56,026 nucleotides of DNA from DASSWG01 sp035705295 (GTDB lineage Bacteria > Bacteroidota > Bacteroidia > Flavobacteriales > Flavobacteriaceae): positions 1 to 56,026 of the forward strand of contig DASSWG010000070.1 in the NCBI GenBank assembly GCA_035705295.1, written 5' to 3'. Shown piece by piece: positions 15,021-23,464 of the stretch (its first letter is position 1; the number at the start of each line of letters is the position of its first letter). Under the pieces are notes generated by a model that searched no databases, was not told the origin of the DNA, and saw only the letters and a program-made list of their open reading frames with translations. A program made the translations under genes and the position numbers.

Positions 15021-17426
15021 ATGAAAAAATTTTTACTTACTTTATTATTGATTTTTACGATAACTGCCCATGGGCAAAATTGTGTTCCTGCAAACACGGT
15101 TTCTCCGGTATTGTGCATGGATTCCGCAAACAATATTTATATAGTCGATCCTATGGCTGATGTGCAGATCACAATAGAAGATATAAATGGGACAAAACAA
15201 AATGTAGTTTGGTCGCCCAAGGATTTTCTTTATCTTTTGCCCAATCAAAACAATTCCTATCCAGGTAATCTTCCAATTTCTGATATTTATTTTAATGGAG
15301 CCCCGCCCAATCAGGTTTATACCTATACGGCCAGTTACCAAATATCCGGTTGTCCTGCTGTGACCGAAACCTTTACATTTGTAACTGGAGGCTTCACTTA
15401 TAACGATTTCTGTTTTGGTGATGTAAAAACCCTTGCGGACACCGATATTTTGAATATTCCCGATGCGAACCTTTCTTGGTACAGCGATGCGGCCGGGACA
15501 ATGTCGATTCCGAATACGACCTCGGTGGTTGTGGGCACCACTTATTATGTGGATTTAGGTTATACGGGATGTAGTAATCTTTTTCCTGTAGTTGTTGAGT
15601 ATGGTACTCCTTTGCCGATAGGTGACACTACCCAAGAATTTTGTACAACCGCGACGTGGACAAATGCAGGTTTAACAAACCAAGGAGGTACGGTGGCAGA
15701 TTTGAATGTTTCCGGACAAAACCTTTCATGGTACAGCGATGCCGCCGGCACTATACCGATAGCCAACCCCAACACAACAGTTTTGGTGAATGGAACCACC
15801 TATTATGTCAGCCAAACTATCAACGGCTGCGAAAGCCCACTTTTGGCCATTACTGCAACCGAACGTCAATTCCCCTGTTTTAAAAACCCGGGGTTTGAGG
15901 ATGTTACGCTGGGGACTTATGATTTTTATGATAAAGATACAGATAAGTCATACCAAACCTGTAATATTGGAACAAACACAGTAACCAATATGGTTACGCC
16001 CGGTCCATTGGATTCAACGGCAGATGAATGTGCGCCTGTATCCGAAAGTTTTGATCCCTTGTTAAATTATCACGGGCTATTATTGTCACAAACCAGCCCC
16101 GATACAAATGTCTCCGATTACGCGGTTAGGTTGAACAGCTATAACGGAGGTAATTATGGGGGCACTTATTCTAACAAGGTAAGTAAAATGGAAACGGACT
16201 TTATCGCCGGGGAGGTGTTTGTGTTTGATTATTCCTTGATATTGAGAGCTCCACAAGTACATCCTTATGATGAAACTCCATTTTTTGAAGTAAGGATATT
16301 GGATAAAAATGGAAATGAATTTGCGGATCGCTGTATCCTATCATCTAGCCAAACCAACTTTTTCTTGGATGTCACACAAGAGAATGGTCCCGGGGATATA
16401 GATCCGACCTATGAAATTTTATATACCGAATGGTCTTGTTTGAAAATAAATACGTCAAGCATTCAGGGACAGAGGGCAACAGTTGAGTTTTTGGTAGCGG
16501 ATTGTGCCATTATTAAACATGTGGGATATGTCTATATCGACAATATTTTTGTGGGAAAACTGGCCGATGTTACATGCAATGACTTCATTTGCCCTTCACC
16601 GACCAATTTGAGCCTGACCAACACAACCAACCAATCTGCCGATATCTCTTGGGATTTCGTAGCTAATGCGTCCAATGGTTATGAATGGTTTGTTTTTATA
16701 TCGGGAGACAATCCATCTACAGACGCGCCAATTGCAACAGGAACCACGGCAACCGTCACGGATACCTCGGTTTCCATAACAGGATTAAACCCCCAAACAA
16801 GCTATGATTTTTATGTTTCCGCTAATTGTGCGACAATTGGTTCCAGTTATTTAGCAGGACCGCTGGTTTTTGGTACTTTCCCTACACCTTCAGGTCTCAA
16901 TATTGGCAACTCTACTGCTACAAGCGTCGATGTTTCGTGGATTGAAAACGGAACGGCCACACAATGGGAACTTAAATACGGTTCTATTGGTTTTGATCCT
17001 GATTTAGGGGGATTGTCGCTTGTCGATAACGATGGTGTCCCATCCGAAACCATTTCCGGTTTGACCCCCGATACCGACTATGATATATACGTCCGTTCGG
17101 TTTATGGCACCCTTCGTTCCGCTAATTCTTCTGGTGTGAGTGCATGGGAGGGGCCGAAAACTTTCTCTACATTATTAAGTATAGATGAATCTGTCTTTAA
17201 AGGTTTTAAGTTCACTCCCAATCCTGTGCAGGCAAAGCTATTTTTAAGTGCCCAAGGAAATATTCGACAGGTGGTTATCTATGATATTTTGGGAAAAACA
17301 ATTTCGAGTTCCAAGCCAAATGCTTTTGAAACTGTATTGGATTTGTCGGAATTGAGCACAGGGGTGTATTTTATGAAAGTGCTTATTAATGATTCGGCAA
17401 AGGTGTACAGGCTGATCAAAGAATAA
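15021..17426 (+). CDS. Secreted multidomain protein with T9SS sorting domain
   Basis: 801 residues. Signal peptide 1-19 (FLLTLLLIFTITAHGQ). Two Ig-like repeats share LSWYSDAAGT and TTYYV (about residues 150-185 and 235-270). A middle part (about 290-510, starting CFKNPGFEDVTLGTYDFY) resembles a secreted jelly-roll module. Two fibronectin type III domains follow (about 530-620 and 625-715, ADISWDFV and VDVSWIENG). The end (about 725-801: FKFTPNPVQAKLFLSAQGN, LDLSELSTGVYFMKVL) is a type A T9SS sorting domain, so it is exported across the outer membrane. It interrupts the paa genes, with its own terminator behind it; its function is unknown. Confidence 0.9.
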   Translation: MKKFLLTLLLIFTITAHGQNCVPANTVSPVLCMDSANNIYIVDPMADVQITIEDINGTKQNVVWSPKDFLYLLPNQNNSYPGNLPISDIYFNGAPPNQVYTYTASYQISGCPAVTETFTFVTGGFTYNDFCFGDVKTLADTDILNIPDANLSWYSDAAGTMSIPNTTSVVVGTTYYVDLGYTGCSNLFPVVVEYGTPLPIGDTTQEFCTTATWTNAGLTNQGGTVADLNVSGQNLSWYSDAAGTIPIANPNTTVLVNGTTYYVSQTINGCESPLLAITATERQFPCFKNPGFEDVTLGTYDFYDKDTDKSYQTCNIGTNTVTNMVTPGPLDSTADECAPVSESFDPLLNYHGLLLSQTSPDTNVSDYAVRLNSYNGGNYGGTYSNKVSKMETDFIAGEVFVFDYSLILRAPQVHPYDETPFFEVRILDKNGNEFADRCILSSSQTNFFLDVTQENGPGDIDPTYEILYTEWSCLKINTSSIQGQRATVEFLVADCAIIKHVGYVYIDNIFVGKLADVTCNDFICPSPTNLSLTNTTNQSADISWDFVANASNGYEWFVFISGDNPSTDAPIATGTTATVTDTSVSITGLNPQTSYDFYVSANCATIGSSYLAGPLVFGTFPTPSGLNIGNSTATSVDVSWIENGTATQWELKYGSIGFDPDLGGLSLVDNDGVPSETISGLTPDTDYDIYVRSVYGTLRSANSSGVSAWEGPKTFSTLLSIDESVFKGFKFTPNPVQAKLFLSAQGNIRQVVIYDILGKTISSSKPNAFETVLDLSELSTGVYFMKVLINDSAKVYRLIKE

Positions 17427-17446
17427 TTTTTGAAAATCCTTATCGA

Positions 17447-17480
17447 AAGAAAAGTTACCTTTGATCGGGTAACTTTTCTT
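17447..17480 (+). terminator. Strong hairpin terminator
   Basis: A 13-base perfect stem, AAGAAAAGTTACC (17447-17459) and GGTAACTTTTCTT (17468-17480), with an 8-base loop. It ends in a T-rich run. It separates the T9SS protein from paaY. Confidence 0.85.
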
Positions 17481-17507
17481 ATTTACAAGGAATAATATTT
17501 TCTACTA

Positions 17508-18107
17508 ATGATATACTCTTTTAAAGGACATATCCCCGTCATCCACGAATCCAGTTTCGTCCACCCGCTTGCTGCAGTTACCGGAAATGTAATAATCGGT
17601 AAAAATTGCTACATCGGTCCCGGAGCGGCCATTCGCGGCGATTGGGGCGAAATTATTTTGGAAGACGGCGTGAACGTTCAGGAAAATTGTACCGTGCATA
17701 TGTTTCCGGGGAAAAGCATTACTTTGGAAGAAAGTGCACATATTGGACACGGGGCCATCATTCACGGCGCGAATATCGGGCGGAACGTGTTGGTGGGAAT
17801 GAACTCGGTGATTATGGACGATGCCGAAATCGGAGAAGAAAGCATTATTGGCGCAATGACTTTTGTAAAAGCTGAAACAAAAATTCCACGAAGAAGTTTG
17901 GTCGTGGGAAATCCGGGAAAATTCATCAAAGAAGTTTCCGATGAAATGATCGCTTGGAAAACCGCCGGAACTAAATTATACCAACGATTGCCTGCTGATT
18001 GTCACGAAAGTTTAAAAGAAATGGAACCTTTGCGGGAGGTTCCAAAAAACCGACCTTTGCAAGAGGATTTTTATAAGACGTTGGAAGAATTCAAGCGAAA
18101 AACATAA
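17508..18107 (+). CDS. paaY: PaaY-type hexapeptide-repeat protein (gamma carbonic anhydrase fold)
   Basis: 199 residues. A left-handed beta-helix of hexapeptide repeats (VTGNVIIGKNCYIGPGAAIRGD, NVQENCTVHMFPGKSI, HIGHGAIIHGANIGRNVLVG) with the metal-site histidines HMF, HIGHG and IIHG, then a C-terminal helix. PaaY is a thioesterase-type helper that removes dead-end ring-hydroxylated CoA esters in phenylacetate degradation. Length and the paa neighbourhood support PaaY over CaiE or a plain carbonic anhydrase. It is cut off from the upstream paa genes by a terminator. Confidence 0.9.
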   Translation: MIYSFKGHIPVIHESSFVHPLAAVTGNVIIGKNCYIGPGAAIRGDWGEIILEDGVNVQENCTVHMFPGKSITLEESAHIGHGAIIHGANIGRNVLVGMNSVIMDDAEIGEESIIGAMTFVKAETKIPRRSLVVGNPGKFIKEVSDEMIAWKTAGTKLYQRLPADCHESLKEMEPLREVPKNRPLQEDFYKTLEEFKRKT

Positions 18108-18135
18108 ACCTGCAATTTTTTTTGAAAAGGTAAAC

Positions 18136-18159
18136 TTTGCGGCTCTGCGTCTTTGCGAG
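18136..18159 (+). repeat. 24-base TTTGCG...TTTGCGAG repeat, copy 1
   Basis: Starts TTTGCGGCTCTGCG and ends CTTTGCGAG, lying in the spacer before the E2 gene. Two further copies bracket the GxxExxY gene (19513-19536, reversed; 19955-19978), plus a partial copy at 19549-19561. Confidence 0.8.
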
Positions 18160-18211
18160 CAACAAAAATTACGATCTTTGTGGTTCAGATTAATTTAAAA
18201 ATACCAAGATT

Positions 18212-19540
18212 TTGAATAAAAAGACGGAATTTTCGCCATTGCGGGAATTTAAACTCCCAAAAATGGGGGAAAGCATCACCGAAGGAACCATCATCAATTG
18301 GCTTGTCCAGGAAGGAGAAACTTTTGAAGAAGGCGATATTTTGGTCGAAGTCGGCACGGACAAAGTCGATAATGAAGTACCGGCGCCCTTTTCGGGAAAA
18401 ATGATAGAACACAAATTCGCCCCGAAAGATGTAGTGAAGATTGGGAAAACAATCGCGGTTTTGAAAGAGATGGCTGGAGGTCGGAAGACGGATGACGGAA
18501 GACGGAAGACCGAAGATGGAAGACAAAAGCCTGAAGACGGAAGACAGAAGCCCGAAGCTCCAAAAATTCAAAAACCCGCAACCCGCAACCCGCAACCCGC
18601 AACTATAAATCCGGACCAAAACACGTTTTTTTCCCCTCTAGTAATCAGTATCGCCAAACAACATTACATCAGCTATGAAGAATTGGCGCGAATTCCGGCA
18701 ACGGGAAAAGAAGGGCGTCTTCGTAAAAGTGATGTTTTCAGCTATATCGAAGAAGGTCGTCCGGCGCAATTTGCCCAGCCTGTTTTTGAAAACAACGGAG
18801 GATTCCAAGTTCCCGATCTAAAATTCGACAAAGGCAAAGGAAAAATCGTGGAGATGGATCGAATGCGGCAAATGATTGCCGATCATATGGTTTTTTCCAA
18901 ACACACTTCGCCGCACGTCACCGCCTATGTGGAAGCTGATATGACCGAAATGGTGAATTGGCGCAATGCCAACAAAAAATCCTTTCAGGAAAAACACGGC
19001 GAAAAATTGACTTTTACGCCTTTGTTTATCCAGGCCGTGGCAAAAGCAATCCAAGATTTCCCGATGATCAATTCGTCTTTGGACGGAAACAACATTATCG
19101 TAAAAGAAGAAATCAATATCGGAATGGCAACGGCTTTGCCGAGTGGAAACCTGATTGTTCCGGTAGTGAAAAAGGCCGATAAAAAAAACCTGCCGGAATT
19201 GGCCAAAGTAATCAATGAATTAGCGGGAAAAGCGCGAGATAATAAATTGAAAGCCGATGACACGCGAGGTGGAACTTTTACCATTTCCAATGTGGGCACT
19301 TTTGGCAGTTTGATGGGAACGCCCATCATCAACCAACCCGAAGCTGCGATTTTGGCCACGGGAATCATCAAAAAACGCGCCGAGGTAATGGAATATGAAG
19401 ATGGTGATAAAATCGAAATCCGGCAAATGATGATGCTGTCCCTGTCGTTCGACCACCGGATTGTGGATGGGTTTTTGGCGGGGTCTTTTTTAAAACGGAT
19501 TGCGGATTATCTCTCGCAAAGCCGCAGAGACGCAAAATAA
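18212..19540 (+). CDS. Dihydrolipoamide acyltransferase, E2 of a 2-oxoacid dehydrogenase complex
   Basis: 442 residues with a TTG start at 18212 (a stop lies in frame 21 bases upstream, no ATG between). Lipoyl domain at about 11-88 with lipoyl-lysine K51 in GTDKVDNEVPAP; a linker (about 90-135) made of simple repeats; an E3-binding domain at about 137-180 (SPLVISIAKQHYISYEELARI, GRLRKSDVFSYIE); and a catalytic core to the end with H415-RIV-D419-G. It transfers acyl groups to CoA. With the fused E1 downstream the complex is of the branched-chain type, but pyruvate cannot be excluded. The C-terminal residues SRRDAK come from the 24-base repeat. Confidence 0.93.
   Translation: MNKKTEFSPLREFKLPKMGESITEGTIINWLVQEGETFEEGDILVEVGTDKVDNEVPAPFSGKMIEHKFAPKDVVKIGKTIAVLKEMAGGRKTDDGRRKTEDGRQKPEDGRQKPEAPKIQKPATRNPQPATINPDQNTFFSPLVISIAKQHYISYEELARIPATGKEGRLRKSDVFSYIEEGRPAQFAQPVFENNGGFQVPDLKFDKGKGKIVEMDRMRQMIADHMVFSKHTSPHVTAYVEADMTEMVNWRNANKKSFQEKHGEKLTFTPLFIQAVAKAIQDFPMINSSLDGNNIIVKEEINIGMATALPSGNLIVPVVKKADKKNLPELAKVINELAGKARDNKLKADDTRGGTFTISNVGTFGSLMGTPIINQPEAAILATGIIKKRAEVMEYEDGDKIEIRQMMMLSLSFDHRIVDGFLAGSFLKRIADYLSQSRRDAK
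18477..18602 (+). repeat. Simple repeats forming the E2 interdomain linker
   Basis: Degenerate tandem units of GGAAGACGGAAGAC type (18478-18555), then four copies of CAACCCG (about 18576-18602). They encode a Lys/Asp/Arg-rich then Pro/Asn/Ala-rich linker (GGRKTDDGRRKTEDGRQ ... KPATRNPQPA). Such units look like intergenic repeats rather than the usual Ala-Pro E2 linker. Confidence 0.8.
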
Positions 19541-19978
19541 TAATCTTAGCGTCTTTGCGAGAAAAAATAAAAACAATGACGGAAAATGAACTTTCGAAAA
19601 TAATCGTAAACACCTCCTACCAAATTCATACACAATTGGGACCGGGACTTTTAGAATCGGTTTATGAAAAAATTATGTTTTATGAACTCAAAAAACAAGG
19701 ACTTTTCGTTGAGCAACAAAAGGAAATCCCGGTTATTTGGGATAATTTAAAAATGCCTCTGGGATTTCGCGCAGATTTGATCGTAGAAAAAAAGTCATTA
19801 TCGAATTGAAATCCGTTGAAGCAATCGCACCGGTCCACCCCAAGCAATTACTAACTTATTTAAAACTAACCAATTTAAAACTCGGGCTGTTGATAAATTT
19901 CAACGAAACCTTGATCAAAAAAGGAATCACAAGAATAGTAAATAATCTATAAGCTTTGCGCCTCTGCGCCTTTGCGAG
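19513..19978. repeat. Inverted-repeat-bracketed cassette 3 (GxxExxY gene)
   Basis: A 24-base repeat lies reversed at 19513-19536 (starting CTCGCAAAGCCGCAGAGACG, ending one base before the E2 stop codon, whose last residues it encodes) and forward at 19955-19978 (ending CTTTGCGAG); 22 of 24 positions are complementary. An inner partial copy is at 19549-19561. The only gene between is the GxxExxY reading frame. The right copy ends 11 bases before the E1 ATG. Confidence 0.75.
19576..19952 (+). pseudogene. GxxExxY family protein (PD-(D/E)XK nuclease-like), interrupted by a -1 frameshift
   Basis: From ATG 19576 the frame encodes GLLESVYEKIMFYELKKQG (the name motif G-x-x-E-x-x-Y) and GFRADLIVEKK, then stops at 19809. 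The family continues without gap in the -1 frame from 19794: VIIELKSVEAI, HPKQLLTYLKLTNLKLGLLINF, to a stop at 19952, about 125 residues in all. The PD-(D/E)XK-type residues are split across the two frames (Asp in the first, ExK in the second). The junction is A-AAA-AAG, a run of seven A. Either one A has been lost, or the gene uses -1 slippage. It sits between E2 and E1. Confidence 0.85.
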
Positions 19979-19989
19979 AAACAAAAATA

Positions 19990-22098
19990 ATGAGCATCAA
20001 AATAGACAAACAAACTTTCAAAAGAGCTTTCCAAACCCTCTGCACCGCCAAGGCAATGACGGAGTTGTACGAAGAAAATTTCAAAACCGTTTCCAAATAC
20101 GTGCACGCCACTTCACGTGGGCACGAGGTCATTCAAATCGCAGCAGGAATGCAGTTGTTGCCGCAGGATTATGCCTTTCCGTATTATCGCGACGATTCCA
20201 TTTTATTGTCTATCGGGATGCAACCCAAAGATTTGATGTTGCAATTGATGGCCAAACGCGACGATCCGTTTTCCGGCGGAAGAAGTTATTATTCGCACCC
20301 GAGTTTGCGTGATGATGACAAACCCAAAATCCCGCACCAAAGTTCCGCCACCGGAATGCAGGCGATCCCCGCGACCGGGGCGGCTTTAGGGATAAATTAC
20401 CGCGAAGGCGGTAATCTGTTCACTGAACAGGAAAATCTTGAAGCTTATTCAAATAATTCAGAATTCAGAATTCAGAATTCAGAATTGCCATTGGTGCTTT
20501 GTTCTCTCGGCGACGCCTGCGTCACCGAAGGCGAAGTTTCCGAGGCCTTTCAAATGGCGGCTTTGAAGCAATTGCCGATTTTGTATTTGGTACAGGACAA
20601 CGGTTGGGACATTTCCGCCAATGAAGCGGAAACCCGCGCACAAAACGCCTATGAATTTGCGCAAGGTTTTAAAGGTTTGGAAGCGGTTTCCATCGACGGA
20701 ACGGATTTTATAGAAAGTTATAAAACCCTAGAAAAAGTTATAAAAACCATCCGAGAGGAGCGCCGCCCATTTTTGGTACATGCAAAAGTTCCGCTCTTGA
20801 ACCACCATACTTCCGGAGTTCGAATGGAATGGTACCGCGACGATTTGGAGGAAGCGAGATCGCGCGACCCGTATCCGAAAATGCGAAAACAATTGTTGGA
20901 AAACGGTTTTTCGGAAAAGGAATTAAACGAGATTGAAACCGAAGCCAGAACGGAAGTTGAAAAAGATTTCAAAAAAGCCCAACAAGCCGAAGACCCCAAA
21001 CCGGAAGATCTGTTTACCCACGATTTTGTGCCTACGGAAATTACCGAGGAAAAAGGCGAGCGTTCCCCCGAAGGAGCGGAGAAAGTCGTGATGGTGGATT
21101 GCGCATTGTTCGGGATTGAAGAGCTGATGAAAAAACACAACGAATGTTTGTTGTACGGTCAGGATGTCGGCGGACGTTTGGGCGGTGTTTTCCGGGAAGC
21201 GGCGACTTTGGCGCAAAAATTTGGCGACAACCGGGTGTTCAACACACCGATTCAGGAAGCATTTATTGTGGGTTCCACGGTTGGAATGTCCGCTGTTGGA
21301 TTGAAACCCATTGTCGAAGTGCAATTTGCGGATTACATCTGGCCGGGATTGAACCAACTCTTTACCGAAGTGAGCCGAAGCTGTTACCTTTCCAATGGGA
21401 AATGGCCGGTATCAATGATTTTGCGCGTGCCGATCGGCGCTTATGGAAGTGGCGGGCCCTACCATTCTTCTTCTGTGGAAAGCGTGGTCACGAACATTCG
21501 CGGGTTGAAAATCGCCTATCCCAGCAACGGCGCGGATTTAAAAGGTTTGCTGAAAGCAGCTTATTACGACCCGAACCCGGTAGTAATTTTTGAGCACAAA
21601 GGATTGTACTGGAGCAAAGTGCCGGGCACCAAAGGTGCAACTTCCGTGGAACCGGCGGAAGATTATATTTTGCCTTTCGGGAAAGCCTGGGTTTTGCAGG
21701 AAATCTGGAAACAGGAAGAAAAAGAAACTTTGTCCATTATCACTTACGGAATGGGCGTACATTGGGCGATGAACGCTTCCGAAGAATTGGGGATGCAGGA
21801 CCAAATCGAAATCGTGGATTTACGGACGCTTTTTCCGCTCGACGAAGAAACCATAATGAAATCCGCAAAAAAATGCGGGAAATGCCTGGTCGTGACGGAA
21901 GAACCTTCCAACAATAGTTTTGCAAGAGCCTTGGCAGGAAAAATTCAAGAAGAATGTTTTCAATATCTAGATGCGCCGGTGATGACAATTGGTAGTGAAA
22001 ATATGCCTGCGATTCCGTTGAACTCGGTTTTGGAGCAGACGATGATTCCTTCTACGGAGAAAGTGAAAAGGAAAATTGAGGAGGTTTTGGGGTATTGA
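19990..22098 (+). CDS. Fused alpha/beta E1 of a 2-oxoacid dehydrogenase (branched-chain type)
   Basis: 702 residues from ATG 19990. The N-terminal half is the E1-alpha part (SRGHEVIQIAAGMQL, thiamine diphosphate motif from GDACVTEGEVSEA to VQDNGWDIS); the C-terminal half (from about residue 355) is E1-beta (GQDVGGRLGGVFREA, FNTPIQEAFIVGSTVGMSA, VEVQFADYIWPG). It decarboxylates 2-oxoacids and transfers the acyl group to E2. Resemblance to 2-oxoisovalerate dehydrogenase is stronger than to pyruvate dehydrogenase. Just before the TPP motif the loop SEFRIQNSEL is encoded by a 7-base tandem repeat. A diverged second copy of the last 22 codons lies at 23965-24031. Confidence 0.93.
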   Translation: MSIKIDKQTFKRAFQTLCTAKAMTELYEENFKTVSKYVHATSRGHEVIQIAAGMQLLPQDYAFPYYRDDSILLSIGMQPKDLMLQLMAKRDDPFSGGRSYYSHPSLRDDDKPKIPHQSSATGMQAIPATGAALGINYREGGNLFTEQENLEAYSNNSEFRIQNSELPLVLCSLGDACVTEGEVSEAFQMAALKQLPILYLVQDNGWDISANEAETRAQNAYEFAQGFKGLEAVSIDGTDFIESYKTLEKVIKTIREERRPFLVHAKVPLLNHHTSGVRMEWYRDDLEEARSRDPYPKMRKQLLENGFSEKELNEIETEARTEVEKDFKKAQQAEDPKPEDLFTHDFVPTEITEEKGERSPEGAEKVVMVDCALFGIEELMKKHNECLLYGQDVGGRLGGVFREAATLAQKFGDNRVFNTPIQEAFIVGSTVGMSAVGLKPIVEVQFADYIWPGLNQLFTEVSRSCYLSNGKWPVSMILRVPIGAYGSGGPYHSSSVESVVTNIRGLKIAYPSNGADLKGLLKAAYYDPNPVVIFEHKGLYWSKVPGTKGATSVEPAEDYILPFGKAWVLQEIWKQEEKETLSIITYGMGVHWAMNASEELGMQDQIEIVDLRTLFPLDEETIMKSAKKCGKCLVVTEEPSNNSFARALAGKIQEECFQYLDAPVMTIGSENMPAIPLNSVLEQTMIPSTEKVKRKIEEVLGY
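20455..20486 (+). repeat. Tandem GAATTCA repeat inside the E1 gene
   Basis: About four and a half copies of the 7-base unit GAATTCA. Seven-base periodicity reads through all frames and gives the residues SEFRIQNSEL between E1 residues of two conserved segments. Such units are common in Bacteroidota intergenic DNA. Confidence 0.85.
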
Positions 22099-22211
22099 AA
22101 AATAATTGTGTGAAAATTTAACTTTTTATTAAAAATTTTTGATTATTATTGATGTGATTTTACTGGTGTAAAGGTTAATAGAAAAGAATATTCAATAAAT
22201 ATTTGAGCCTT

Positions 22212-23453
22212 ATGAAGAGGAAATCAATATTGCTATTAATATTTGTTGGTACGCTTGTCCTATTTACTACTTTGGATTCAAAAGCCCAGATCATCGACCC
22301 TTCCATGCGAACGAAGGTCTTGATTCCCGGTACGGAAATCCGGGAAATTCCTTCGAGCAGCGGACTCCATTATCTGGCCTACGTCCACCTTCCCCCTGAT
22401 TATTACACCACCGAAAAGTGTTATCCCGTACTTTTTTTAACTGATGCCGAATCCGAGGTTTTTGGAATGTACACGGGCATCTACAACATGCTCAGTTATG
22501 GTAACGAAATCCGTGAGTTGATCATTGTGGGGATTGCCGACGGCGGGACGGCACCGCAGCACCATATTCTCCGCAAACGCGACTACACTTTTCACGATAG
22601 CCCCAATATCAAGTTCGATAGCAGTATGGTTTCTGGCGGCGGTGGCGAGTTTCTCCGCTTTCTGCAAAAAGAGTTCATCCCCTTTATCGAGCGTGAGTAT
22701 CGAACCGATCCTTCCCTACGTGGATACTGGGGCTATTCGCTTGGTGGCCTGTTCGGGGCGTTCGCCATGTTTCAAACACCCAATTTATTCAACAGTTACA
22801 TACTCTCGAGCCCATCGTTGTGGTGGGATGAGGATATCATATTCTCCTTGGAGCAGGAGTACGCCAAAACGCATAAGGATCTTGCCGCAAAAGTTTATAT
22901 CTCGGTGGGAACCGCAGAATTCACCAGCATGAAACAAGGGAATTTTAGGCTTGTCGACTCACTCAACGCACGTGGCTATCCCAGCCTCAAGATAATAAAT
23001 ACACAGATGGATGGGGGAAGCCACTTCTCTGCAATGCCGCGCATATTTGAACAGGGAATTCTGGCACTTTACGGGAAAGTTCCCATTGGAGAAGAACTGT
23101 TATCCATCATATCGGAGGAAGGAATTGAGGCTGCAGTGGCACGATACCATACCGTTGTGGCAACCGATCCAGACGGCTATCAATTGGGCATGAACGAACT
23201 CAACAGGCTTGGATATGATTTGCTCGGAAAGAAAAAATTCAAAGAGGCAATCACCATCTTTCAATTGAACGTCGAGGCTTTTCCAAAATCATGGGGCGTC
23301 TATGACAGCCTTGCAGAGGGCTATATGATGGCCGGCGATAAAGAAAAAGCAATTTCGAACTACCAACAATCCCTGGAACTTGATCCAAACAATGCGAATA
23401 ATGAATACGCGCGGGAAATGCTTCGTAAGTTAGGGGTTAAGAAACAGGAATAA
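22212..23453 (+). CDS. Secreted alpha/beta-hydrolase (esterase D type) with C-terminal TPR
   Basis: 413 residues from ATG 22212 (a TTG at 22203 is an alternative). Signal peptide 1-26 (ILLLIFVGTLVLFTTLDSKAQ). The putative esterase domain (PF00756) has YLAYVHLPPDYYTTEKCYPVLFLTDAES and the nucleophile elbow YWGYSLGGLFGAF (G-Y-S-L-G). The last part (about 315-410; AITIFQLNVEAFPKSWGVYDSLAEGY, KAISNYQQSLELDPNNA) is tetratricopeptide repeats. Siderophore esterases share this domain, but the substrate here is unknown. It lies between E1 and the stray E1 3' end, so it may have arrived as part of an inserted segment. Confidence 0.88.
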   Translation: MKRKSILLLIFVGTLVLFTTLDSKAQIIDPSMRTKVLIPGTEIREIPSSSGLHYLAYVHLPPDYYTTEKCYPVLFLTDAESEVFGMYTGIYNMLSYGNEIRELIIVGIADGGTAPQHHILRKRDYTFHDSPNIKFDSSMVSGGGGEFLRFLQKEFIPFIEREYRTDPSLRGYWGYSLGGLFGAFAMFQTPNLFNSYILSSPSLWWDEDIIFSLEQEYAKTHKDLAAKVYISVGTAEFTSMKQGNFRLVDSLNARGYPSLKIINTQMDGGSHFSAMPRIFEQGILALYGKVPIGEELLSIISEEGIEAAVARYHTVVATDPDGYQLGMNELNRLGYDLLGKKKFKEAITIFQLNVEAFPKSWGVYDSLAEGYMMAGDKEKAISNYQQSLELDPNNANNEYAREMLRKLGVKKQE

Positions 23454-23464
23454 GTCTAAAAAGC

